Source: Candidatus Loosdrechtia aerotolerans (lineage in GTDB: Bacteria > Planctomycetota > Brocadiia > Brocadiales > Brocadiaceae). From it: 64,000 nt of DNA. This document shows positions 19,901 to 28,462 of this stretch, piece by piece. Within the stretch, counting starts at the first letter, position 1, and every line of letters begins with the position of its first letter. The notes under the pieces are model-generated. The model had not been told where the DNA came from, ran no database searches, and worked only from the letters and a program-made list of their open reading frames with translations. Position numbers and translations under genes: made by a program. The stretch spans positions 82,305-146,304 of the forward strand of contig SOER01000005.1 in the NCBI GenBank assembly GCA_021646405.1. The letters are read 5' to 3'.

Positions 19901-20464
19901 TATCGCATGGTTCAAAAGCTTTGTAGAAGCCCGGGGCTTGAAAAGTTCTTCAGCTTCACTTTGCAGCTCTGACAATATTTCGCGGAGACTTGCAGTACCG
20001 ACCGCTGCACTAAAGAGTGCTTGTCCGAGATCGCCGGATTGATTCAGCAGTTCCTGACCACCTGCTACCAATCTGCCATGATCTATTCCATGCAATTTTG
20101 TAAACAGGTTCTCATCAATGCCACCTGGCAAAAATCGCAATAAAATCGAATCATCCAGGGCTGCATCGGTGCCGGGTTCTAAAAGGGTATTTTTCGTCCC
20201 CTTCCTCCGTACAAATTCTATTTCTTCGCCGCCTGAAAGACTGAGCTTACCGCCGATCCGAAGTTGAGAATTCGAGTGAAGATGATTGTCGTTCGTGCGG
20301 GCTGGAATTCCAAACAACCACGCAATGAGCGCTCTCAGTGAAGTACTCTTACCCGCTTCATTGTCACCGTATATCAAGTGTAGTCCTGAGGTCCCGTCAG
20401 ATAGATTCAATGATTTGCCGGTGAAAGGACCATATGCAATCAGATCGAGGCGGTCGATTCTCAT
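16952..20464 (-). CDS. AAA ATPase, SbcC/Rad50-like (YhaN family)
   Basis: 1170 residues. The N-terminal Walker A is GDNEAGKS (33-40). Very long coiled coils cover roughly residues 180-1000. The C-terminal ABC signature region SDGTRDQLYLSLRLA is followed by a Walker B in FIVDDILVGFDD. This is the SMC/Rad50 layout with the zinc hook absent or unclear, as in YhaN proteins. Paired with the exonuclease just upstream it should form an SbcCD/Mre11-Rad50-type complex that processes DNA ends. The ATG overlaps the upstream stop by four bases, so translation is coupled. GC content is well above that of the flanking housekeeping genes, suggesting transfer. Confidence 0.9.
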   Translation of the reverse strand: MRIDRLDLIAYGPFTGKSLNLSDGTSGLHLIYGDNEAGKSTSLRALIAWLFGIPARTNDNHLHSNSQLRIGGKLSLSGGEEIEFVRRKGTKNTLLEPGTDAALDDSILLRFLPGGIDENLFTKLHGIDHGRLVAGGQELLNQSGDLGQALFSAAVGTASLREILSELQSEAEELFKPRASTKLLNHAILNFKEAQKRIRNASLPVAEWKRLQKELADTLSAIKQVEDTIIEKSREKSRLDRLNRVKVALAERRDVMVRIEGLREVLLLPEDFGEKRKTASDNLQTASEAKARAETRLSRLKEESESLNVRNDLLDNEETILAIQKELGAVEKTIKDRPQQDGKRRLLRNEAEQLLKGVRPDISLDDADQLRPLINNKKWISGLAQKHGLLNQKKEKAEATLRDSEDEQETIRKELSEQAQSNLDLSELKAAIAAARKAGDLEQRLADSQKRASDERAACESEFSRLGRFSGTIEALAKVAMPVSETLDTFEKQFEELSSNIRDYNRKQKELKKEQKQAEQDLKALLLTSDVPTIQELEESRTIRNTGWNLIKRKYIEKNNVEKDIREFAPDSDLLSFYEQKVDAADHVSDRLRLAADQVVKRAGLEAKIEDLKLRQSDIIEETGKANEAREALQKEWNDTWKPLGVDPGTPREMKQWLLKVEKLLENVRSANTVDGDAKKLAGNCKALKESISLHISKFDDTTDLREMSLEAMINLCEQRVEQEEAVLGRKRQLEHLLDKTGIHINRTREELKSIGYDQSNWIQEWGQAIDGLGLKSDVHPEHAIEIFDQLVKFFEKYNKSEELRRRIFGMDQVAAEFEKKVFEFADGIGFKREGQEASTIAAQLNRNLNEAREARVSLKKIEVQIKEIQEEIEDAGIKIRTAHEQLALLREQAGVETDDELESAGENSRKKHELQQKLDTLGQELTRNGDGLSIQELEKEASESDIDATEGELERISTELKELQANRDTLRDQRQTLQNEIRARDGSAVAANASEEAEQHLATMVSGVEQYLRLQIAALILEQRIEDYRKKNQAPVLARAGELFSKLTLGSYANLRDELDESGKPILLGVRPNDVEVTVDGMSDGTRDQLYLSLRLATLEQHLSKGEPMPFIVDDILVGFDDNRTRVCLDILAELAFSTQVLLFTHHSRVIELADGLEAKAGVFIHELT

Positions 20465-21726
20465 TTGGCGTCTCCTACCGTCAGCAACCTGCCAACCAGC
20501 ATATGTTTGGCCTCCTCAATCAAACGTTCGACCGTTTGATCTTCATCAAGGTTCAGGATGGAGTCAGCGCCAAAGGCCTCTGGTGGAATCTTCTGTCTGA
20601 GATCGGCAATCACATCCTTGAGGCCATTGATTTCGTCCGGATTGTTTGGTGTAGCTAATATGTCCCTGAGCAGTTTTCCGAATGCACTGTCTCCGGACAA
20701 CAGAGAATCCAAATCGAGCTTGCCAGCCGCTGCATTTTCAACCCTCTCTATCCATACATCATCACCGGCGATTTCCGCACCAAATGCCCTGATTTGCTGT
20801 TCAAACCGTTCCGGATATGCTGCAAGCTTATCCGACATTGAGGTTGCCCCTTCAAAACGGATGCGCATTGCGATGGGTCGTCCGTCTGCTGATATTCGTT
20901 CGTTTTCAATAACTATTCGGGTACGTTCCAGCACCTCTCGCATTTCAGCAGCATCTGTCAGATCGACGCTGCGTTCGGCCCAACGCAAAACATCCAATGA
21001 GCACTTTTCAACTGCGCTCACAGCGCCGTCTTCGACGGTAATGAGCACACACCCCCTGGCACCGGTCTCCCGGATATGGCGGCCCTGAATACAGCCGGGA
21101 AACACAATCCATGGGTCTTCGGACACAAATTCCTGTTTGTGAACATGACCCAGCGCCCAGTATTGGTAGCCTTTGGACCGAAGCTCATCTATTGAGCAAG
21201 GGGCATAAATCGCATGACCTTCCCGGCCATCGAGGCTGGTATGGAGAAGACCGACATTGAACAAACCTTTTTCTGCTGCAGGAAATCCCGCTGCGAGATT
21301 CTCATCAACATGCTGTGTTCCAAAGCTCCGCCCATGAATCACAACCGCCAAATTATCGAGCCTTATCGTTTCAACATTACGGGGCGACAAAATCGTCATA
21401 TTAGCGGGGCCATCCAGGGCTTTTGTCATACGATTGGCGGCATCGTGGTTTCCGGCAACGGTAAAAACCGGTATATTGTGCTGGCCAAGGCGGCCCATTT
21501 GCTGGCTGAGGAAAATACCGGTACTGTAGTCCTTCCAGTCACCATCGTAGAGATCGCCTGCCAGCAAAACGAATGAGACCTTCTCTTCAATGGCAAGTTC
21601 TACAAGATTTTCGAAGGCCTTTCGGCACGCATTGCGAATGGATTCTGCAGGTGCAGATTCATAGCGAGATAAGCCGCGCAATGGGCTATCCAGGTGAATA
21701 TCTGCTGCGTGAATGAATTTAAACAT
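20461..21726 (-). CDS. DNA repair exonuclease, SbcD/Mre11-like (YhaO family)
   Basis: 421 residues from the ATG at 21726, chosen because GAGGTGA lies just upstream and the protein then begins with the first phosphoesterase motif. The calcineurin-like metallophosphoesterase motifs are complete: AADIHLDS, AGDLYDG, GNHD and GHVHK. Mre11/SbcD enzymes use two manganese ions to cut DNA ends and partner with Rad50/SbcC ATPases; here the partner is the next gene. A role in repair or in destroying foreign DNA are both possible. Confidence 0.92.
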   Translation of the reverse strand: MFKFIHAADIHLDSPLRGLSRYESAPAESIRNACRKAFENLVELAIEEKVSFVLLAGDLYDGDWKDYSTGIFLSQQMGRLGQHNIPVFTVAGNHDAANRMTKALDGPANMTILSPRNVETIRLDNLAVVIHGRSFGTQHVDENLAAGFPAAEKGLFNVGLLHTSLDGREGHAIYAPCSIDELRSKGYQYWALGHVHKQEFVSEDPWIVFPGCIQGRHIRETGARGCVLITVEDGAVSAVEKCSLDVLRWAERSVDLTDAAEMREVLERTRIVIENERISADGRPIAMRIRFEGATSMSDKLAAYPERFEQQIRAFGAEIAGDDVWIERVENAAAGKLDLDSLLSGDSAFGKLLRDILATPNNPDEINGLKDVIADLRQKIPPEAFGADSILNLDEDQTVERLIEEAKHMLVGRLLTVGDAK

Positions 21727-21995
21727 TGTCACCTCATCATTGATAAAAAATGCCAAGAGACTGTCAGAAAAGTCCAAAATAAAATTGGGGAAAAAGACCC
21801 TTCCTATAACTGCATCCCTTTAAGGTACGCACACCCACGATCAAACTCCAAAAAAGCACAGCACTGTTCCATATTCTGTAATTTGGTGCTTTCGTAGAAA
21901 TTCCAAATTCCAAAACCCAAAATAGGACGCAGACTTGTCGTGAGCACAGCCGAATGATCTATGCAGATACCATAAATATTCTCTAAAAATCATAT

Positions 21996-22706
21996 GAACC
22001 ACGGATGGACACGGATAAAAACAGATAAAAAATTTTCTCTATCCGTACTACAATCCATCAACTTCTTATTTTTTCTGCTCGTTTTTCAAAATACACAACC
22101 GTAAGGCATTAATTCCGGCGGATTCAGGTTTGTAACCTGAACCCATGGGTTTATAGAGATGATGGGGTTGTGAGTAATCAATTACGAAATTAACAACATA
22201 AAATATAGGGTTCAAGTTAGGCCTTCGGCGACTTTTGTCTGTTGTAAAGATGCAGGGCAAGGCTTTAGCCTTGCTTTCCCGCCAGAATACCTGTACGGGG
22301 AGGCAACCCTAAAGGGTCGCCCTACTTTGAAATCCCTAAGCATGTACTTAACCCCGAAGGGGTGACATTATGAAGCTGTCAGTTCGACAAGCTCACTACA
22401 AGGTTTTGGTGCATCCATTCCGGGTTAGCTGTTATTTTCATTTTTTATTTACAAGTATGTCACCCCTTCGGGGTTTACAATTCTTCTTAGGTCTTTTGCT
22501 ATAATCATGGCATCCCTTCGGGATGAAAAACAATTCAACATAAAGAATCACTGTTGCATCATAGTAACATCTTTAACCTTATAACAACACCTTCCCGTAA
22601 ACCCGCTTACATAAAATGAAAATTCCTATACATTCAAGTTACAAACTTGAACCAGCTCGAAACGGGAAAATTATTATCTGTTTTTATCCGTGTCCATCCG
22701 TGGTTC
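21996..22706. repeat. Long inverted repeat pair (33-bp perfect arms)
   Basis: The arm at 21996-22028 (begins gaaccacggatggacacgga) is perfectly complementary to 22674-22706. A second inverted pair lies inside: ggtttgtaacctgaac near 22111 and caagttacaaacttgaa near 22634. The pair frames the dispersed repeat at 22217-22560. No gene is present in 21778-22888. Confidence 0.7.
22217..22560. repeat. 390-bp dispersed repeat family, copy 1
   Basis: Nearly identical to 63612-64000 and, in its second half, to 54573-54822. It is built of several hairpins: aaggctttagcctt, ccccgaaggggtgac with gtcaccccttcgggg, and cccttcgggat. This copy lacks the short block with atgattatagcaaaag that the other two have. 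It is a candidate non-autonomous element or structured RNA. Confidence 0.75.
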
Positions 22707-22888
22707 GCTTTACCTTCCCTTCTCCAAACCATACTGTTTGGAATTTAGGATTTGTTTTTTGGAATCGGAAAAGGAATTTGACAGGTTTTTCATACAACGG
22801 CATGGTTGATTCCTTTTTTCATATATAAAAACCAAGCTCACTGGCGGGGATGGAACGTAGTGGAATCCCCGCCCAGTACAGCGCACTG

Positions 22889-25800
22889 TTAAGTCATTTC
22901 TTTTACAAGTCTGACCCTTTCATTTTTTGCTTTGTATTTTTCTATGCGTTCACACTCCTCAAGAACGCTAACGCTCTGCATGACCCGCCTTTCAAACTCC
23001 ACCCGGGGATTTCCACGTGTCAATACTCCCAATTCTTTGAGCACACGGGATGTCAATGAATGCAGCGTGCAAGACTGATTCGGACACTTCGACAGAGCCT
23101 GAAGGATAGCAACCTGTATTTCTTCTGCGGATATTTCCTTTGCCCGACGCCCTGACGGGCTGAGGCCATCCTTTGGACCATTTACTGAGGAGTCCTCATT
23201 GTTGTCAACGCTGTCGTCATCTTTGGTAACGTCACAATCGAATTCGCCGCAATCCTCTTTCCGTATATCGGCTTCGGGGATTACATCCACGCACCGTGAC
23301 ATGGGAAAGATCTCCCGTGCCTTCAGCACCTGCCAAAGTCCTTCCAGCGCATCATCTCTGTTAGAGTAAAAGGCCGATTCCCTCACACGGAAGAATTCCC
23401 AACCGCACCGCTCGAGTTGTCTTTGTCGCTTCATATCAGCTTCGTACCGGTCAGCCCCATGCCAATTGTCACCATCGCATTCTACCGCCAGACGCGCAAT
23501 CCCGCCTTCAATTACAAGATCAATATGATATGTATCGACCGGAAATTGAGGAATCAAGTGATATCCCTTGCGACGAATTTCAAGAGCAACATCGACTTCA
23601 AACCAGGAACCATTGACCACTCCTGGCTGATGAAAAGGCCTGGGAGGCTTTTCCAGCGAACGGTTGGCACGAAGCGCCTGATTCTCTATATAGCTCCAAT
23701 CTACCGGATCATTAATGGGCGAGGTTCCTTGCCTCTCGAAGAATGCAAGTAACTTCCGCCGAAGGCAAGAAGCACTGAGGTCATCGCAAGTGACAGAGTG
23801 GAATAGAATCATCTGATCCCGGGCGCGGCTTGCTGCAACATTGAAGCGCCGTTCGTCGGCCGCCTTCGTGAGAGAACCGATTCTTTCGTTGTTGGCCGTA
23901 ACAAGCGAAAGCAGCATAATATCGCGTTCGTCACCCTGAAAACTGTAAGGATTGCCGCAGACCAGGCGCCGCCGTTCCATTTCCCCGGCACCCAGACGTT
24001 CAAGCAGATGGTTCTCAATCAAAGCCGCTTGTGCTTCACCCTGAAGAACAACCACGCCAATCGATTTATTATCATATCGGCTGTCGCCACACAGTTCGAC
24101 AATCCTCTCAACAATAGCTTTGGCCTCCGGGCGATTGATTGTATGATTGTTTGAACCTTCGCGATACCCTCCACTTACAAAGACATGCTCAAGAGGAATC
24201 AATCGGTTCGGCCCGTATTGCCTCAAGGGAATCAGTGACGTTTCGGAATAGCAAAGGTCATTGCTGAAACGAATGATTTCCGGCATACAGCGGAAGTGCT
24301 CGCGCAGGGTAATTCGCCGGGTTCCGTAGCGAAGTTTTCCGTGGTCGAACAGACTGCTCTCAATATCGAATGACGATTTGAAGTGGAAATCGTAGAGAAA
24401 TTCTTCCATCAGGCGATGCACGGCATCGCGAGGCAACCCCACGGCATCCGGACTGATCTGCTTATCGTCACCAACAATCAATATCTTCTTGCCCAGATAG
24501 AACAGTGGAAGCGCCTCGACCCCACATTGCGAAGCCTCGTCAACAATGATGACGTCGAACATACCGGGCACAGGGTCCACCGTGTCCCAAACACGGTGTA
24601 ACGGCATGACCCATGCCGGAACCGCATCACGGCATTGATTGAGGTGTCGTTGTGCCTCACGCCTGTGGCGTGATGCGTGCTTTCCTGTTCCTTTGCCAAG
24701 CCGCCGCATGGATTGCTGCCAGGCTTCCATGTGACGGCGATGCCGATCTTCAATCCGTCCTGGAGAATCAGGTGAGAAACAGAACGACCAGGCATGAAGC
24801 GAAGCTAATGTTGCGATAATGGCGTTGATCTCATCCTCAATCTGTTTAGTACGCCTGGTGAGAGCCGGTACATCCTCCCGCCGGACGTATTCCTCAATCC
24901 AATATCGTGCCTGTGCCCAATGCCAGGCGTCCCCGATATGTTGAAATCGTTCGTCCCAAAATGATTCAGTGCAAGTTCGCTTCAATTCATTCGTGAGCTT
25001 TGGGAGCAGACAGCGCAATTGCAAAAGGTATTCATCCATCCACTGAAGACGCTGACGCTCCTTTTCCAATTCCTGAATCTTAATCGTGGCATTCACGAAC
25101 CCATCTGCATTTCGGCAACGAATCGCGTGCAGCAATTCATTCGTCATCGGATGTGCGTCTTTCATGGCGGCAGTGGACGATACCGGGGCCTCAATGCTTT
25201 GTATTTCTTCAGTGATAAGCCGCTTGCGTTGACGGACCTGTGCAAGGCGGCACGATGCGATCATTCTTTCAATCTGAGATTCGTCAGCCCAGACGGGTTC
25301 GGTTACATCCGGACACTGCCGTATAGTCTCACGGCATTTTTCAATAAGCGTTTCAAGCGACAGGGCGTTTTCAAGAGCATCGTGCAGTGATTTAAGCGTG
25401 GTCAGTTGCAGGGCGTAAGGACCCTGAGTTATATCGGATCGACCCGCCCAAAACCCCCACGCCTTCTCACATTCGATCCGGACATGCAATGCATCGGAAA
25501 GATCTGAGAAATGCCTGGCAGTGGAACAGGGAAGCCCGCCAATGCGCACGGTCTTGATCACATAAAGCCGCTCTTTCACCACTTTCGGACGAAATGGTCC
25601 CCAACCCAGTTTCCCGCCATTCTTCATGTGCTCTTTCAGTTTGCAGACGTCTTTATACAGCGCCCTGATATTGGTACTATCCGGAAACTCAACTCCGGTA
25701 TCGTCCGCGACGGTAACCAGCGTTTCGATTGCAGCGACAGTGTCTCCCGTGACTCGGGAGAGTTCTCGCCATAAGGATGAATTGCCTCCCAAAACATCAC

Positions 25801-27802
25801 AAAGCGCATCGCGCATCCACCCGTACGGGGATGCCATCAGATTTCTATGCATGCCTTGAAAACCCAAAAGTGCTTTACGAATTTCTTCAATGGTTGCGGC
25901 ATTGCTTTTTGATAACAACTCAGCGATATGTTCATCAGCCCCGCTTGCTGAGATATGCTCCTCCTCAGTCGACCTTGTCTCGTTCTGTACGAGATTGGTA
26001 AAATGCTCGGAGGACGGTAAGGTTTTGGGCCAAACAAGGCTCAATTCTCCGCGTTTTTCCGGTATGAAATATCGAAGGGCCGTAAGAACACTATGCATGT
26101 CGCTTACGGATATCTGACAGATCTTATCCAGGGGGATGGTATCTGTAAACCATCCGTAGACACTTCGGTCACGGTTGACGGCTTCCGCGATTCGGGCTGC
26201 GGTGCCTCGATAGGTATCCTCTGCAATGGAATGGAAATGGGTTTCAGATTCCCGGATATCGAGGAGTCGCCGGTCGACCCTGGCTCTTTCCTCCCGGAGC
26301 TTTCGGAGGCGCTCTTCAAGTTCTGTGCGCTGTCGTTTGGCATGCTCTTCGTTCCATTCCTCATTCTTGCGGAGAATACCGCCAACACTGGATTCCAGAG
26401 AGCGACGCTCTTCAAGACCGCTGCCAAGTAGGTTGATGCAAAGGGGGTGCAATTCAGACGGTACGAGACCTTCAAGAACCTGAAGCGCCCGCGGCGTCTT
26501 AGCTGTGATAAGCGTTCGTTGTCCCGTGGCAAGCAAGTGGCAAATCAGATTCGCAATCGTATGCGATTTTCCCGTGCCGGGCGGCCCCTGCACAAGAACA
26601 CCGCCTGACGCCCGAATCTTGTCAACAATACGGCGTTGCTCTTCGTTCGATGGCTTTGGGAAAAAGATCTCTCCATCGAATGTACTGTTTGGATTTCCCG
26701 GGCCATCACCTGTTTCGCGATCACCCTTCAGACGAATCTCGGCAAGGTCTGCGAATTCGCCGGGAATACCTTCACCTTTTTCTATCCGCTCCCTGATCCG
26801 CTTCAATGTTTCGGTAAGGCCTTTGGTGGATCGCTTTCGCAAGATCAAAGCGGGGGCATATTCGACAATTGGCTTCTCTGAGGCACAGACGTCTTTCGCT
26901 TCCAGTGAGTCGTCATAATCGCCCCGCGAGTTAATCGAATGAACCAGGGCCTGAAGTACGCCTTCAATGCATCTCTTTTCCCACGGGTCGTCTTCGGCTC
27001 CGGTCAGCGAAGACTTTGCTGCCTCTTCGGCACGCGCTGGTTGGTCCCCGATATCCAACATATCGAGTTCGGGCCGTAGTTTGGTACCTTCGGTGTGCGG
27101 CCGGACGGTAAATTTACCCAAACGGGCTTCAAACTCGAGGATGGCGTCCGCGACAATCAAGTGGCGCCGGATATGTTGTCCGGTGGGCGTCTGCCAGGTT
27201 AGCAGGCCCATACCAAGCACGAGTTCGTATTCTTCGCCAAGCCGGAGTTGCTCTTGATGTATTGCAAAGAGTACGGAATATACTTGGTGGACCTTTTCCC
27301 ACGCATTATGCTCTTCCGTCCACGGCAACCATTTATCTTTAATGTACCGATCCCATACCCGCTGAGTTTCAGGATGTTCTTCGAGGCGTTCGGTACGCTG
27401 TATACTTTCCGGCTGATCCGATTCTTCGTGCCAGTCGGGATTTTGAACTTGACGGATAATTTCCGGGAGGAGTACGGGCAAATCGCCCTTGTTGCCGAGC
27501 GCCGATTGGTTCACCCAGTCTTTGCATTGAGCGGGAACGTCGGGTAATTCCGGCTCGCGCCGGTTTTGCACTTCCAGCCATTCGTCAGGCTCATGTTCCT
27601 CATCGCGCCCCCATGCCTGTGTGAAGCATCCCCGCTCGTGCGGAATGCTTGATATCCAAAGGACCTTCTCGTATTCGGCAATATCGCGGATCAGCTTAGT
27701 GCGCAGTGAAGCAAGCCGTGTCAAATAGTTGACAAGCCGAACGGCTTTCTGTACTTCAGGGCTATCTGTCTGTTGATCGCTCAAGGGTTTCCTTGTCTCC
27801 AT
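22889..27802 (-). CDS. Superfamily I helicase fused to MTES-type nuclease domain
   Basis: 1637 residues. A long N-terminal region precedes the Walker A motif GPPGTGKS (406-413). A wide insertion follows, then the Walker B motif IVDEASQ and a GDDKQISP motif near residue 1100, and helicase motifs SFQGDERD and NVAASRA. This is the COG1112/Upf1-like plan. Near residue 1440 a PDDEXK nuclease-like domain is visible: FEVDVALEI, YHIDLVIEGG, ECDGDNWH. It resembles the MTES_1575 family. The last 75 residues look like a winged helix. Helicase-nuclease fusions of this kind are known in phage-defence loci. It stands alone between repeats, with higher GC than its neighbours. Confidence 0.87.
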   Translation of the reverse strand: METRKPLSDQQTDSPEVQKAVRLVNYLTRLASLRTKLIRDIAEYEKVLWISSIPHERGCFTQAWGRDEEHEPDEWLEVQNRREPELPDVPAQCKDWVNQSALGNKGDLPVLLPEIIRQVQNPDWHEESDQPESIQRTERLEEHPETQRVWDRYIKDKWLPWTEEHNAWEKVHQVYSVLFAIHQEQLRLGEEYELVLGMGLLTWQTPTGQHIRRHLIVADAILEFEARLGKFTVRPHTEGTKLRPELDMLDIGDQPARAEEAAKSSLTGAEDDPWEKRCIEGVLQALVHSINSRGDYDDSLEAKDVCASEKPIVEYAPALILRKRSTKGLTETLKRIRERIEKGEGIPGEFADLAEIRLKGDRETGDGPGNPNSTFDGEIFFPKPSNEEQRRIVDKIRASGGVLVQGPPGTGKSHTIANLICHLLATGQRTLITAKTPRALQVLEGLVPSELHPLCINLLGSGLEERRSLESSVGGILRKNEEWNEEHAKRQRTELEERLRKLREERARVDRRLLDIRESETHFHSIAEDTYRGTAARIAEAVNRDRSVYGWFTDTIPLDKICQISVSDMHSVLTALRYFIPEKRGELSLVWPKTLPSSEHFTNLVQNETRSTEEEHISASGADEHIAELLSKSNAATIEEIRKALLGFQGMHRNLMASPYGWMRDALCDVLGGNSSLWRELSRVTGDTVAAIETLVTVADDTGVEFPDSTNIRALYKDVCKLKEHMKNGGKLGWGPFRPKVVKERLYVIKTVRIGGLPCSTARHFSDLSDALHVRIECEKAWGFWAGRSDITQGPYALQLTTLKSLHDALENALSLETLIEKCRETIRQCPDVTEPVWADESQIERMIASCRLAQVRQRKRLITEEIQSIEAPVSSTAAMKDAHPMTNELLHAIRCRNADGFVNATIKIQELEKERQRLQWMDEYLLQLRCLLPKLTNELKRTCTESFWDERFQHIGDAWHWAQARYWIEEYVRREDVPALTRRTKQIEDEINAIIATLASLHAWSFCFSPDSPGRIEDRHRRHMEAWQQSMRRLGKGTGKHASRHRREAQRHLNQCRDAVPAWVMPLHRVWDTVDPVPGMFDVIIVDEASQCGVEALPLFYLGKKILIVGDDKQISPDAVGLPRDAVHRLMEEFLYDFHFKSSFDIESSLFDHGKLRYGTRRITLREHFRCMPEIIRFSNDLCYSETSLIPLRQYGPNRLIPLEHVFVSGGYREGSNNHTINRPEAKAIVERIVELCGDSRYDNKSIGVVVLQGEAQAALIENHLLERLGAGEMERRRLVCGNPYSFQGDERDIMLLSLVTANNERIGSLTKAADERRFNVAASRARDQMILFHSVTCDDLSASCLRRKLLAFFERQGTSPINDPVDWSYIENQALRANRSLEKPPRPFHQPGVVNGSWFEVDVALEIRRKGYHLIPQFPVDTYHIDLVIEGGIARLAVECDGDNWHGADRYEADMKRQRQLERCGWEFFRVRESAFYSNRDDALEGLWQVLKAREIFPMSRCVDVIPEADIRKEDCGEFDCDVTKDDDSVDNNEDSSVNGPKDGLSPSGRRAKEISAEEIQVAILQALSKCPNQSCTLHSLTSRVLKELGVLTRGNPRVEFERRVMQSVSVLEECERIEKYKAKNERVRLVKEMT

Positions 27803-28030
27803 AATTTTTCTAAAACTTTCACTAAATAATAATCACGTTGTTTTAATTCCGTGTTTTTTGCCTCTCATTCTTAATTTAAGACTTGCCTTTTCCCAAGGTA
27901 TAGACAGACAAACTACGAAATTATTTGAGGCATACTACCACCTTCTTTTATCCACTTCAATCTTTTTTTGTTTGTTGATGCTTATTCAGATATGCTTATT
28001 TAGGTGTGATATTGACAGTCTCCTGGAGGA

Positions 28031-28240
28031 ATTATTCAGGTTCATGGTTCAGGGTTAGGGGCATATGCATCAAGCTAAGTCTTAGTAGCCTGCTGGCCTG
28101 CCACAGGCTTGTTGGCTTGTTTCCTCTTGTTCCCAAACTCTGTTTGGGAACACAATGGTCATCGAAACTCTGTTTCGATGACGAAACACGAAACAGAGTT
28201 TGGGAACAAGCCAACCCTGAACCCTGAACCTGAGTAGTTA
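28031..28240. repeat. Dispersed palindromic element, copy 2 (complete ends)
   Basis: The outer inverted ends are attattcaggttcatggttc and the complement of the same motif at 28211-28238. Inside are the catatgcatcaagctaag end and the gttcccaaac/gtttgggaac palindromes seen in copy 1. It abuts a transposase N-terminal fragment, so it probably inserted there. The remainder of 27803-28462 has no other feature I can name. Confidence 0.75.
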
Positions 28241-28245
28241 CGTTG

Positions 28246-28307
28246 TTTCCTCTTAGGATTACATGATGGGGATATCCTGTCACTGCCAATCTTGCTATTC
28301 GAGGCAT
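28246..28307 (-). pseudogene. REP-associated transposase start, truncated
   Basis: Begins MPRIARLAVTGYPHHV and continues LRGNN, the exact start of the REP-associated tyrosine transposases seen at 35590 and 37839. It is cut after about 21 codons by the palindromic element at 28031-28240. A gggatgtgtccc REP-like end lies just upstream, near 28348. Confidence 0.7.
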
Positions 28308-28462
28308 GTCTCACTTTATATCGTCTCGCTATCCATCTTACCAAGAATAAATGGGATGTGTCCCTACTATTAATTAATGAGCACAAAAAATATAAGCGGA
28401 AGGTGCGGTCGCCAATGCCTTGTGCCTTGGAGATGAACCAATACGTTGAGTCTGGAAACACG

